Shown here one piece after another: positions 22,746 through 33,480 of a stretch of 64,000 nucleotides of DNA. Every line of letters starts with the position of its first letter. Within the stretch, counting starts at the first letter, position 1. The DNA comes from Babylonia areolata (lineage: Eukaryota > Mollusca > Gastropoda > Neogastropoda > Buccinidae). The stretch is from positions 7,602,810-7,666,809 of the forward strand of contig NC_134879.1 of NCBI RefSeq assembly GCF_041734735.1. The letters are read 5' to 3'. The notes under the pieces are model-generated. The model was not told where the DNA came from and made no database searches. It saw nothing but the letters and a program-made list of their open reading frames with translations. The position numbers and the translations under genes were made by a program.

Positions 22746-23062
22746 CCACAACAGAAAATGCTTTGGATGTTGTGTACTTTTCTGAAAAACAAACCACCAC
22801 CAAACTTAATCTGTAAAGTTGCATAAAACAACGCCCCAATCCTGATCCTGAATAAAATCACTTGAATTATAAAAGGAAATTCCACACACAAAAAAAAGAA
22901 AGAAAGAAAAGAAAAGAAATTTGATTATGCCACTGGTTGTGACAGAGACAATGCTTTTGCGCAGTGATGTGACGAAGCGATTTGAACAAAAAGTATAAAT
23001 TTGATACACAAAACTGACTTCACTTTTGAACTGCACATGCAACCAATACTATTGAAACAAAC

Positions 23063-23173
23063 CTTTAACTTTGTTAATGTTTCGCCGCATCGATCGAGAT
23101 TTGGTGGCTTCTTGTCCCATTCACGTTTTAAACTCTGGTACATGACCACAATTTCTTTCAAGGAGGCAGCCAT
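23063..23173 (-). CDS. PSMD8: PSMD8 exon 1 with start codon
   Basis: This is the first coding exon of PSMD8/Rpn12. The ATG is at 23173-23171 in a good start context (A at -3, G at +4). The 37 codons read MAASLKEIVVMYQSLKRE, WDKKPPNLDRCGETLTKLK. They end at 23063 before a GTTTGT donor, in phase 0. Human PSMD8 has [20 protein letters not shown], then EELGRLK. The short N-terminus agrees with the conserved proteasome form rather than the longer mammalian start. The neighbour upstream is FAM98 in the opposite direction. The start region AAAATGGCTGCC fits a YY1-type element, common in housekeeping genes. Confidence 0.97.
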
Positions 23174-23350
23174 TTTGCTCAGTTACACAGCAGAAATAAG
23201 CCACTTGCAACAGATTGGTGAAAGCTGAGATACATGAAGGAGCAAAAACCAGCGAAACACTGATTGGTCGAAATTCATTGACCATGCGTAGCCATCAGTA
23301 AATGTAAAGAGGGGAGCCGTAAAGTGCCAACGTTGACGAAATTTATCACG
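23174..23350. promoter_or_regulatory. bidirectional promoter between PSMD8 and FAM98
   Basis: Only 177 bp separate the two start codons, so this interval must contain both 5' UTRs and both core promoters, unless there are upstream non-coding exons. It has no TATA box. ATTGG (inverted CCAAT, the NF-Y site) occurs at 23214-23218 and 23263-23267. A YY1-like AANATGGCNGC word overlaps the PSMD8 start. TATA-less, CCAAT-bearing short intervals are usual for head-to-head housekeeping gene pairs. The transcription start sites cannot be read from the sequence. Confidence 0.75.
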
Positions 23351-23388
23351 ATGGAAAACGATGTTCTGGATGCTCTTGAAGATTTGGG
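23351..23388 (+). CDS. FAM98: FAM98 exon 1 with start codon
   Basis: This is the first coding exon of a FAM98 protein. In animals FAM98 works with RTCB, DDX1 and RTRAF in the tRNA-splicing ligase complex. The ATG at 23351 has A at -3 and G at +4. Twelve codons read MENDVLDALEDL, followed by GG of a split Gly codon and a GT donor at 23389. Vertebrate FAM98A has ILESLEDLGYKGPL here, and the split Gly is completed by the C that opens exon 2. Assignment rests on exons 1-3 together, because 38 nt alone would not suffice. Confidence 0.88.
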
Positions 23389-24173
23389 GTATTGCATTAT
23401 CAAAGAAGTCATTATATCGTTCTTTTTAAACTTTTAAATGGACAGAAGAATATTTTCAATCAGATCATGTAGTGGTTGTACCGATACTGACACTTAAGGG
23501 GTGGACAGCTGTCTTGTCAGCTGCAGTGCCAACAGTGTTTGTGATACCAATAAGTTGTTTGTGAATTAATTGTTGGTAATAAGGTGGGTATGCTATCACC
23601 GTTTTCTGCCAGTAAAATTTGGTGATTGTCTTTGTAACCGAATAGTTCCATGGCCTCCATTCATTGTTGAAAAGGGTAACTTAGTCTGTGTGCTGTAAAA
23701 TCAAACCTCTGAGATTTTAACAATATAGTAATAATAATAATAATAATAATAAACGAATGCCTAAGCAAGAAAACAACTTCACTGTAACGATAACCTTGAA
23801 ATCAATCATTCAGTGACTGACTGACTCGGTGACTGATTCAGATGTGTGCAGACTTTTCTGCTTTGACAGTTTACAAACCTTGTCTTGTAAATTTTGTAAG
23901 TAACTATTTGCACTGTACATTTATATAGAAAATAGGGCAATCATTCAATAAAATTTTTCACCCCCAAACTTTTATGCAGTCTGTACAAAAATTTGGCATG
24001 GTGAGGATATTAACTTTTTTTTTTATTATGTTAATTTTTTTTTCAGTCATAAATGTTATTATTCAGAACAGCTCATCAGTTGTCTGCTCTGAAAGTGAAA
24101 GTAACATGCATTATTACACTGGTGTATTTGGTAGTGTATTTTTCAATGGTAAGATAAATATATATAATATATA

Positions 24174-24209
<36 letters not shown>

Positions 24210-25206
24210 CTAAAACAAACAAACAAACAAAAACTATTATGGCATGTTCCCTATATTTATTCAGGTAGAAGAAAATTAGTTATAAAAAAGCAGACTTTAC
24301 CAGTACCTGTTGTATTATATCTCACAATATTAAGGCCACTGATAATACTGTAGGGCTTGAAAGGATGACGTCACACATGGTGCATTGTGTGACGGGATGC
24401 CATTTTGCCGGTCAGGCGCAGCTACCAAAAACGAAACTACGTGACAGGGTGCTAAACTACGATCGTCACCACAAAGATACTGAGCAATGCCACTCATTTG
24501 TTGCGTTATTGCATGTACAAGCTGAGGATACAGTACTGAATTGGGACTCACTGGGTATCGATTTTTAACGATTTTCCATAGTTGATACTACAGCAGGAAG
24601 CAGGTTGAAAAAGTCACAGGACAAGGAGGCAGGCATGTATTGAAGCTATCCGGTGCACCACAGTGACATTTGCAAATACCAGTGAACATTTGCGTGTTTG
24701 ATCAAGACATTTCTGTGGAGATAACACAATGTTGTTAGCTACGAAATAAAGTGAATTCTGAAGTGTTATCTCGAAATAAGCTAGTTTTCATTTCTTGTGT
24801 TGAAACTTTGGCTAACACAAGGTTTTGAAGTGAATTCTGACCCATGTTCAGATGAAGGCCCACAATCTGTTAGCTTATATTATGGCTTCACTACAGGACT
24901 TACCTAGAAAATAACATGTTATCCAACAATAACTGATTTTATATATCTGTGTCTTTTAGTTTCATCAGTCTCGACCTGTGTCTGTTACTGTTACTAGTGT
25001 TAGTTTCAACAGTCTCGACCCAGGTTCCCTTCTGATGAACAAAGGAGAGATAATTAATGTGTGCCTAAGTTTTCAGTTGCTTTTCACTGTCATGGTAGAT
25101 CTTGCTCAGTTTGGAAATTTGGAACACACTGCTTAATAACTGTTTCAAAGAAAAACACAGAAAACTGAAATAAGACATGTGTCTTCAGATCAGTATACAA
25201 GGTGAA

Positions 25207-25208
<2 letters not shown>

Positions 25209-25267
<59 letters not shown>

Positions 25268-25269
25268 AT

Positions 25270-25302
<33 letters not shown>

Positions 25303-25375
25303 CACACACACACACACACACACACTGATTGACTGATTTGCACACACACACACACATAGCAATACACACAGTGAC
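25209..25375. repeat. (CA)n microsatellite, interrupted
   Basis: CA runs lie at 25209-25264, 25280-25325 and 25340-25356, with GCGC and TGATTGACTGATT interruptions. Poly Cys-Val frames across it are not genes. Confidence 0.97.
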
Positions 25376-25857
25376 ACACATATATTTCTATATATTTTTG
25401 AATCAAACATATATATCTACTATGAACAGTTTCATTGAACTGAGCTGAAAAGGTGTGTGGGGAGGGAGAGAGTGAGAAAGAAAGAGTGTGAGTCTGAGTG
25501 TGTATGCGTGTGTGTGTGAATAAGTTTGTGAGAAAGAGATTAATTGCAAATGTCACCATAAAAGGTTTAATTATGTTTTCAAGTAGGCCTGCCTGTGATA
25601 TCTTGAAGTCTCACCATACTGGGCCCCATCTTTTCACCTTGGGCACAGTAGAGTGAAAATAACAGAAAACACCCAACACAAAAAAGTGAAGAATAGGGAG
25701 GAAATATTGAAAATTTAAAACTTTTACTCATGATATCCCAGTTTTGTGATTTTCCTGACAGTATTAGTTTTTACTGCCTTCTCTACCACAAGAGAAAAGG
25801 TGCCTCTTGTTGCCAGATGCTGATCATGACTTTAGTGAGACTGTGTCTACAATCATG

Positions 25858-26359
25858 CACTGTTCCCAAAAACGTACATATGTGCGTAAATGACGCACAG
25901 ATTTACAACTTTGACGCACAAAATTTTTACCCTGTGCGTCAATGTGACGCACACTTTTTCCTGAAACTAACAAGCATCTTACGGCTTCCAGGAAAACCGC
26001 GAAGCACACATCGTGGGCCTAAGCTTAGGCTAGTGCATAGCAGACGAAACTGAGCTGGCCAAAAACGTGTTAGAGTAACTTCCCTTGCCGATGCAGGCAA
26101 ACGCTGTTGTGTGTTCATTAGTAGTGAGTATGGTTATGTGCTCATTATAAGTAGTTGACTGTGTTTTCATTGTATTCAAGCATTTTGAATGTCCTTGTTT
26201 GGAGAAGGTGTGGGTTTCTTTTCTTTTCATTGTACAATTGTCTTCATTGATTTTTTGTATGTTTTCCTGTTGACCCTCAGAAATGTGACAATGACCCTCA
26301 AAAATTCCATTCAAAGGGTCACAGTGACCCTCAAAAAATCAGGCCCATTGGGAACACTG
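25858..26359. mobile_element. hAT-like non-autonomous element, 502 bp
   Basis: The ends are inverted: CACTGTTCCCAA at 25858 and, from the right, CAGTGTTCCCAA ending at 26359. The pentamer TCATG flanks both sides directly (25853-25857 and 26360-26364). The left subterminal region repeats TGCGTC/GACGCAC words, and the right repeats a TGACCCTCAAAAA word. CAGTG-type ends point to hAT, although a 5-bp duplication is shorter than the usual 8 bp. There is no transposase. Confidence 0.7.
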
Positions 26360-26879
26360 TCATGTATACTACATCAGTTTGTGGAATCCTTTGGGTAAAA
26401 AGTAGCACTAGCAGCAATAATTGATTAAGCATTTGAAATTTTCATGAAAAGACCATCTGATCTTCATGCAGGAGACATGACAGATTCTCATTACAAACAC
26501 AATCATACGGTGATATGTAAGTATAATACTAAAAGCTGGGGTTGTAGGTATGATACTAAAAGGCTGGGGTGGGTGAGCAAGTGTCTTGTAAGCACATAAC
26601 AGAGGAAAGTGGGTTTTAAAATCAGCTACTGCTTTGGGATCTTTTCTTGCTGACAGTGGATTCAGTACTGAAGAAAAAGTGGGACTAATGTGTGCTGAAG
26701 TGAAAATTCCATCCTTCACCTAAGGCAAATGTCAGATGCATACAAAAGACATAGAACATACATTAAAATTTGCCCACTTTAGAATGGTTACAAAAAGAGT
26801 AATTGGAACCTGATGTGAGGGTGGATGGGGGGGGACAGCATCTTATCCTTATCAGATACTGAGGTAGAATTATGTGAAT

Positions 26880-27210
26880 TTTGCCCTGTACTCTGTGTGT
26901 ATGTGTATGTGTTTATGTACAGTGTCAGTATGTGTGTTTGTTTTGTGCTGTGATAGTGTGGGTGTATATATGTATGCTTGAGCTGTTGGCTCACATCGCT
27001 TGAAAGCAACCCCCACACCCAACACACACATAAGTTACACAAACATGCACACACTTTCTCTCTCTCTCTCTCTCCTTCCCTCTCTCCCTAACACAACACA
27101 CACACACACACAGAGTGGCACACGTTCACAAATTCATACAGACACACACACAATGACACAGCACACACACAAAGCATGCAGTGAATCATTCATACACACA
27201 CTAACACACA
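26880..27210. repeat. TG/CA- and TC-rich simple sequence
   Basis: Degenerate TG-rich sequence (26890-26965) is followed by (TC)n (27055-27075) and CA-rich blocks. No coding content. Confidence 0.85.
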
Positions 27211-27952
27211 AGCCACTGATCTAAATTTTGTTTTGATCAGTGCATCCAAGCACACATACTGACAGCACACTAACTGAACATGCGTGTGTTCATACTTTTT
27301 TCCGTCTCAGTGAACAGGCGTAAAATTGAAGAAGAAACGCACGCGCACACACAACAGAGTGAAAGTGACACATGCAGACACCAGACACAATCACTCTCAA
27401 CTGAATCGTACTGGTCGAAGCCATTCACAAAGCTAAGTTTATTTATGTATGGACGCCTTGCCTCAAGATCAAGCTTGTCAACATTCTTCCTATTTCAGGT
27501 TCCTTTGCATTTCCGTTTTACACTTGTTAATCAATCTAGAGCAGGAGATGTTCAAGCAAGTCGGATCGTAGAATCAACAAAAGTGAAGCAGACTGAAATG
27601 AAGGGAAATAACTCTGACAATCCTTGTTTCGTGACGTCATCACTCGTTCCCTATTTTAATGAAATATAATTGAACTATATTATTAACATTATTAACATTG
27701 ATCATGATGTGGTACCCTGTATATTAAGGATAATATAATTGTAAGACTTAGTTCCACTGATATTTGCAATTGATATGCCTGACTTTGAATTAAACTTGAC
27801 ATATGATATACACTATCTAATTATAATTATGTACAAACAAAACAAAACAAACAAAAAACAAATGCATCACAGTATTTGACTTTGCCATGACTAGTGTGAC
27901 AAAGATGGAGAGAAATCCAATGTAAAAAACTAAACATGAAATTATGTTACAG

Positions 27953-28101
27953 CTACACAGGACCTCTGTCTGATCTTGATGCTCTAGCAGAAGCAGTGGA
28001 AGAAGGTCCAACATCAGTTACCTTCACACAGCTTGTGGAATGGCTGGTACAACACATTGCTGACCTCACTGGTGTTGAGGAACGTGTTCATGCAATTACC
28101 T
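27953..28101 (+). CDS. FAM98: FAM98 exon 2
   Basis: This 149-nt exon has its acceptor AG at 27951-27952 and its donor GTGAGT at 28102. After the C that completes the split Gly it encodes YTGPLSDLDALAEAVEEGPT, SVTFTQLVEWLVQHIADLTG and VEERVHAIT, plus one base of the next codon. FAM98A has YKGPLLEDGALSQAVSAG, then SPEFTKLCAWLVSELRVLC and KLEENVQAT in the same order and spacing. This is the N-terminal, calponin-homology-like helical domain of the family. The tryptophan (WLV) and the E-E-V ending are kept. Confidence 0.93.
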
Positions 28102-28424
28102 GTGAGTATGAATAGTTTTAGTAACATCATCATGGGAAATCAGGCTGTAATCCTCAAGGAAAATGAAAAGAAGATAGACCAGACATGGAGAAGATGCATG
28201 TACATAGAGAATGAGATGAAGACAGTCAAATGGAGATGGGCCCAACTAAAAAGAACATCTAAGAACCAAGTCAGCTGAAGTGCTGGTGTGGTCCTGCGCT
28301 CTTCAAGGAATCTATCTAGGAATAAAGAACTTAGGAAATCAGGAAAAGGAACTGCATGGCAGTTTCGCTAAAGACACTTAATTAAAAATTCTGCATTACA
28401 TGATATCAGAGTGTGAGGAAATTA

Positions 28425-30015
28425 ACATTTTGAGGGTCAGTATGACCTGGTGTCATTTGGGGGGTCATTTCACAATTTTTGAGAGTCGTTTCTGCTTGTT
28501 GCTTTTGTTTGTTCCCTCAGACACCACTCACACACATGCACACAAACACGCGCTCACACGCACGCGCACACACACACACACACAAACTTTGGTCAAACTT
28601 ATGAAACTGTAATCCAATGTAAAAGTAAAATTACAAGAACAAAAACAAAAAAGAAAAAAAAAAGTGTTTTCAGTAAACTGCAGTCAAATCAATAACAAAT
28701 GTGTCTCAATGGCAGTACCATGAAATGACTGCAAGCATGATCTGGGGTTATATACTACTGTCACAAACAAGTCTTTAAGAGAAAAAAAAACCCCAAAAAA
28801 CAACAGCCTTGTCTAACCTTGTGACATGAAACAAAACAAAACTGAAATTAAGCATGATGTCAAGCATCATCCTTCAGACAGTAATAACACAAATATGTTC
28901 AATTGAATTCTTAATTTCAGTGGTATTGTATTTCTCTTTTTTTGTCACAACAGATTTCTCTGTGTGAAATTCGGGCTGCTCTCCCCAGGGAGAGCGAGTC
29001 GCTACACTGAGAGCACCACTCATCTTTTTGTATTTTTTCCTGCATGCAGTTGTTTTGTTGTTGTTTTTTCCCCTACCGAAGTGGATTTTTCAGCAGAATT
29101 TTGCCAGGGACAATCATTTTGTTGCTGTAGGTTCTTTTACGTGCGCTGAATGCATGCTGCACACGGGACCTTGGTTTATCGTCTGGTTCGAATGACTAGA
29201 GTCCAGACCACCATTTAAAGTCTAGTGGAGGGAGAGAAAATACCGGCGACTCTGTGATTCGAACCAGCGCACTCAGATTCTAGGCGGACGCGTTGCCTGT
29301 AGGCCATCACTGCACATATTCATTTACTTCAAACCAGTGTCAGGCGCTTTTTCTGTTGACAGAATTTCTCAGCTGAATCTGCTGTTACTGTGTCAGGTTG
29401 TCTCTGGGTTGTTGTTATTTCAATCTTTTGTTAAGTGTCCGCTTGCCGAAAGCATTGACTCTGAACCTCGAATGCAGATTGTGATGAAAAGCATCCCAGA
29501 GCAAAATTAGCACCAGTCAAACACCTCCAGCCTTCTGTCATTAAATTTGCACTTACCAACTTTCTGTGTGGCCTTCACAGTGTCTACATTCTCAGTAGGT
29601 TTTGATGGCATTTGCTGTAGTCAAATGGGCTGCGGCCCATATTTCAAGTGGATCACATGTTTCAACAATAGTTTGTTCAGAATCTCTGCCAGTACAGCTT
29701 TTATTTGACAAGCGTGTATTCGCCCTCTTGCCAATGCGTTGGCAACATTTTCAGCGTTTATATGGAATGGTTGATGATTGAGTGAATGCTTTCTGGGTAA
29801 ACATGTCTTCAGTAAGGGAAGTAATTCTGTGAAGCAGGCTTGTCATCTGCTAGAGCTATCTGCTCGAACATGCTGGTTTAGAAGCTTTTTTTTTTTTCTT
29901 ACAAAGAGAAAAAGTGTGTGTTATTGTGACGCACGTACCAGAAATATTGTGCGTCAAATTGAAATCTGTACATCACTGAACGCACCTCTGTGCGTAATCA
30001 GGGGCACTGGGGAAG
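28425..30015 (-). mobile_element. possible hAT remnant carrying a BED-like finger
   Basis: The right part (29930-30015) is similar to the reverse complement of the left end of the 25858-26359 element, with TTGTGCGTCAAATTG, AAATCTGTACATCA and GTGCGTAATCAGGGGCACTG. The left part (28425-28490) resembles the reverse complement of that element's right end (GAGGGTCA words). Between them, on the minus strand at about 29575-29425, is a broken reading KFNDRRLEVFDWC and FCSGMLFITICIRG. It resembles the F-x-x-x-W/R-L-x-x-F...C-x-x-C start of hAT-type zinc-finger proteins. It has one stop inside. A SINE lies in the middle. The left terminus is not clear. Confidence 0.4.
28948..29325 (-). mobile_element. 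tRNA-headed SINE, copy 1
   Basis: This is a minus-strand SINE. The B box GGTTCGAATCACAG and A box GATGGCCTACAGGCAACG lie at its right edge (about 29255-29315). The central body includes GGTTCTTTTACGTGCGCTGA, CACACGGGACCTTGGTTTAT and GAAATTCGGGCTGCTCTCCC (plus-strand sense). A second copy at 42565-42945 has the same layout. Both look 5' complete. Confidence 0.87.
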
Positions 30016-30221
30016 TGCTCACCTAATGCCTATGAGTATAGTGGATGTTGTATGACACAGCTGCTAGCTTTTCACACCACTGTAAATGGATGTAAAGTAT
30101 AGTATATCCCATATCATGATGCGCTGTACATATCATGCTTTTTGGTAACTTGTCATGATTAACAATGGATGCAGATTATACACAGTTATAAAATATATAA
30201 AGTTCTTAGTAAATTTTATAC

Positions 30222-30237
30222 AACACACACACACACA

Positions 30238-30311
<74 letters not shown>
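30222..30311. repeat. (CA)n microsatellite
   Basis: Nearly continuous CA from 30222 to 30311. Confidence 0.97.
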
Positions 30312-30318
<7 letters not shown>

Positions 30319-30371
30319 GAATAAGCAATAGAGGAAACAGTTTGTTAAGACTGACATACTGACAGATCACA

Positions 30372-30902
30372 AGTGCAAAGAAGAAAACAAGAGAGGCAAG
30401 GCCTTCAAGACTCACTTGTGATGAATTAAGTCCCCTAGCATTAATTATAGAGTAATTTCCCTTTTTTACTATCTGCACCAAAACGTTTGCAAAAATAAAT
30501 AAAAATTCCATGCTTAACAAAAGAAGTTCCTGTTTGAACAAAAAATGATAATAATGACTCCTCTTGTTGTTGTGTCAGAATAAGAGGTCAAAGTGCCAAG
30601 TTTAGAGAATACTAAAAATATGAATATAACAGTAAATGCAGTTTGCATATAATTAGGCTTCTTTTTTAAAAATATTTTTTGTGCCCATCCCAGAGGTGCA
30701 ATATTATAATATAAAGATAACTGGAAAGAACTGAATTTTTCCTATTTTTATGCCAAATTTGGTGTCAACTAACAAAGTATTTGCAGAGAAAATGTCAATG
30801 TTAATGTTTACCACGGACACAGACACACACACACACACACACACACATACAACCAAACACCAGGTTAAAACATAGACTCGCTTTGTTTACACAAGTGAGT
30901 CA
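30372..30902. repeat. GACTCACTTGTG-family repeat, compact copy
   Basis: This copy starts with AACAAGAGAGGCAAGGCCTT and AAGACTCACTTGTGAT, and ends with ACACAAGTGAGTCAAC. It therefore has the same GACTCACTTGTG word at both ends in inverted orientation. Internal modules (CTCTTGTTGTTGTGTCAGAA, TGTGCCCATCCCAGAGGTGC, GGTGTCAACTAACAAAGTAT) recur in the large palindrome at 46597-49665. A CA run lies near the right end (30823-30847). No protein is encoded. It looks like a non-autonomous terminal-inverted-repeat element. Confidence 0.65.
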
Positions 30903-31044
30903 ACTAGAATTACTTGCAGTTGCAAGGACAAGTATGTTCATGATTCCAACACAACAAAAAATAGCAATGACTTGCTTTTGAAAACAAGTGTATTGAAAAC
31001 TGCACAACAGTTTTGTCACTGATCTGGACATCTTGCTTTCTCAT

Positions 31045-31237
31045 AACCGAAAAACTGCCTATGATAGTGTTTTCAACAACCTTTTCAGTAACAAATTTGA
31101 TGACAGCCCAAACTGCATCCCTCCCCATGGACTCCAAATTCAGACACATGTATATGGAAGTGTTGATCTGGATGCCAGTGGCATCTCAGTTCTTTGTAAG
31201 TTCCCTGGCACAGTGACAGCCCACCATGGACCTGTAA
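31045..31237 (+). mobile_element. I/Nimb-like LINE fragment
   Basis: This matches about 60430-60600 of the large I/Nimb-like LINE, including AACTGCATCCCTCC...GGACTCC, GATCTGGATG and GTGGCATCTCAG. It is a short internal piece of ORF2, upstream of the RNase H domain, and is old and broken. Confidence 0.72.
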
Positions 31238-31964
31238 AAGAACAGGACACACAAAAACAACAGAAACAGCAATAGCCCACTCAGGCAACAGTTATCATTA
31301 TTGTTTTCCCCAGCTGTACACTGTGAAAATAAACTTGCCAGTAATTCTAGTTGCCTCTTGGAGAATGTGAAGTCACACAAATTTAGTCACAATAATCTTT
31401 TCCAGCAAAATTCAGTTGTCAATTCACTAACACACCCTGTCTTTCACAGAATTTTAGCAACAGATTTGACAAGTATGCATAGAAATTACTAGCAAACTTA
31501 CAGGCTGACTTCAAATTAGAGACAGACTAGAGCTGGTTGTGATAGGCCTGAATTTAATTCTGTTTCTTTATCTTCAGACTCAGATTCCTTCTCCAACTGG
31601 TCTGTATCACTTCTTTTATTATCTTGTATATTTTCAGTGTTCTATTGCTTGAGATATTTTATTTGTGTTCATGGAAAGTATAAATTACAAATCAGTGAGG
31701 GACTTAAAAGCTAACAAATTAACCTGTTCACTGCCTCTAAGAAGTCAGCTGACATCCTACTCAAAATGTTGCCACAGTGCCCATAAGACATCCACTTAAT
31801 CCTGCATCTATTCTTATTTTTGACTCAGTTGTGTGAACAAAGTGAGAATGTTATAACCCGGTGTTTGGTTGTATGTGTGTCTGTGGTTAACTTCAGTTTA
31901 ACATTGCCATTTTCTCTGGAAATACTTTGTCTGCCAATACAAATTTGGCTTGAACATAGTAATA

Positions 31965-32059
31965 ATAATAATGGACATTTGTTGAGCACTTTCCTCCCTT
32001 AAAGAGAGCTCAAAGTGCTTTACAGTAAACATTAAACACACACACACCACACACACACA

Positions 32060-32102
<43 letters not shown>

Positions 32103-32206
32103 CACACACGCACACACGCAATAACTCACAAAGAAAGAAGAAAGATAATATTTTAGCGCACAATAATATAAAACAGATTCAGAGACTACGCATATTACAT
32201 TACATA

Positions 32207-32268
<62 letters not shown>

Positions 32269-32455
32269 GGAAAAGAGTGAGTTTGCATGGCTTATAACTG
32301 AAAAGGTATAGAAGGTCTCTATGGATAGGCGTTTTCAAAAAGAAGTGTTTTCAGACCAGTTTTAAGAGATTGAAATGAGGTAGAGTGAAGAAGATCGTGA
32401 GGTAAACTGAACATTCCAGACAGATGGAGTTGAATAAGAAAATAAAGAATCTTCA
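31965..32455 (+). repeat. dispersed repeat with (ATA)n start and CA microsatellites
   Basis: It begins with AATAATAATAATGGACATTT and GAGCACTTTCCTCCCTTAAA...CAAAGTGCTTTACA. This resembles the reverse of the stem-like 3' end of L2-type elements (compare AAAGCACCTAGAGCAG near 45875). CA runs follow (32037-32110 and 32211-32266), then GGTCTCTATGGATAGGCGTT and AAAGAAGTGTTTTCAGACC. From memory it is a common invertebrate non-coding repeat. The exact family is not assigned. Confidence 0.55.
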
Positions 32456-32699
32456 TAGTCATACCAATAATAGGTTGTTCTTCTCCCAAATTTTGCCATA
32501 TTTCTGGATCATGAACAGTTTATTTTGTTGATGCTGGATCCAGATTCCAAAAACACTGTTACCCTTTTGCAGCTGCCCGAATGAAGACAATGTCTGGTAA
32601 GAAGACACCATGATCTCGTTTTTCTTGTTCGCAATTAAAAGCAAAGAAATACAAATTCTGGACAGAACACATACAGTGACACTTCCTACATTGTTGACA

Positions 32700-33480
32700 T
32701 GTTTACTGCGTATGAATATTCTAAAGTGGACACTGAATTAACTAGAGTGAACATAAAAGAAAATTTGAATTGACCGTTTCACTGAGTTAAGGTCAGCATT
32801 GTCTACACTGGCCTGTGCAGATCTTGATATAACATGTTGCAAAGCCTGATGAGATGGCAACGTCTCCTTTACCACCAAATTAAAAAAAAATCTGATATAA
32901 CCATCGACATGTTTACTGCATATGAATGTTTTAGAGTGGATGCTGAATTAACTAGAAATTTAGAATGAACATAAAAGAGAAATTGAATGGACCATGTCGT
33001 TTTTCAGCGAGTTTAAAGAGTTGTCAAACACAGATCTCTGCAGATCTAAAAAACAAACAAAAAAAAACAAACAAACCACATATTGCAGTGTGTTTGAGGT
33101 GATGGGAACGTCTCCTTGAAAGAAATTCTTAAATGCCAGAGATATACTAAGATAACATGATTTAAAGGGCATTATCACTTCGTTTACTGTTGTTGATTTA
33201 TTCCGCTAAAAGAACATGCTCAAATAATAATTTTCGAACGTCATCGTTCTACCTGCGTTAGCCTAGTGGATAAAACCAGTCGTTTTTTAAATGAATGTCC
33301 ATGGTTCAAATCTGCTTCGAAGCCGCTTTTTTTTCTTCTTTTTTTTAACGCAAGCTTTGTTTGATTACAATAACGAATAGAGAACACATTTCAAAAAAAC
33401 AATTTTTATCAGTTTTTAATTTTTTTTCTCTCAAGTTATCACAAGTGAGTCTTGAAGGCCTTGCCTTTCTTGTTCCTTTA
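32700..33480 (+). repeat. GACTCACTTGTG-family unit with tRNA-like head (diverged)
   Basis: This is homologous to the right arm of the palindrome (48900-49459): GAATGAACATAAAAGAGAAATTGAA, TGCAGTGTGTTTGAGG...ACGTCTCCTT and the end ATCACAAGTGAGTCTTGAAGG occur in the same order. A tRNA-like stretch at 33255-33326 has an A box (TAGCCTAGTGGATAAAAC) and B box (GGTTCAAATCT), followed by T runs. It sits where the palindrome arms carry theirs. A roughly duplicated block (TTTACTGC(G/A)TATGAAT) occurs at 32702 and 32911. Confidence 0.62.

Larger units (their letters stand above)
4695..23062 (-). other. PSMD8: PSMD8 intron 1 (18.4 kb)
   Basis: The donor is GT at 23062-23061 (minus) and the acceptor is AG at 4696-4695. 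The intron is packed with mobile elements: piggyBac-like elements, a Rex1-like LINE, SINEs, a DIRS-like retrotransposon nested in a hAT-like element, and a CR1-like LINE. No other host exon is recognisable within it. Stretches without an assignable feature are 7385-7560, 7603-7997, 11233-11460, 12885-13350, 13386-13737, 20443-21974 and 22746-23062. Confidence 0.85.
23389..27952 (+). other. FAM98: FAM98 intron 1 (4.6 kb)
   Basis: The GT donor is at 23389 and the AG acceptor at 27951-27952. It contains (ATA)n at 23725-23752, (TA)n near 24160-24209, CA microsatellites, the hAT-like element 25858-26359, and TC/CA-rich sequence at 27050-27210. Stretches 23760-24150, 24210-25200 and 26365-27000 show nothing I can assign. 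Confidence 0.85.

Noticed and set aside
22890-22915. Regulatory significance of the AAAG run in PSMD8 intron 1 near exon 1
   Set aside because: It is a short simple repeat with no other supporting motif.
28033-28278. 81-codon frame overlapping FAM98 exon 2
   Set aside because: It is in a different frame from the conserved exon, and its downstream part (after 28110) is intron. The conserved FAM98 reading and the GTGAGT donor take precedence.
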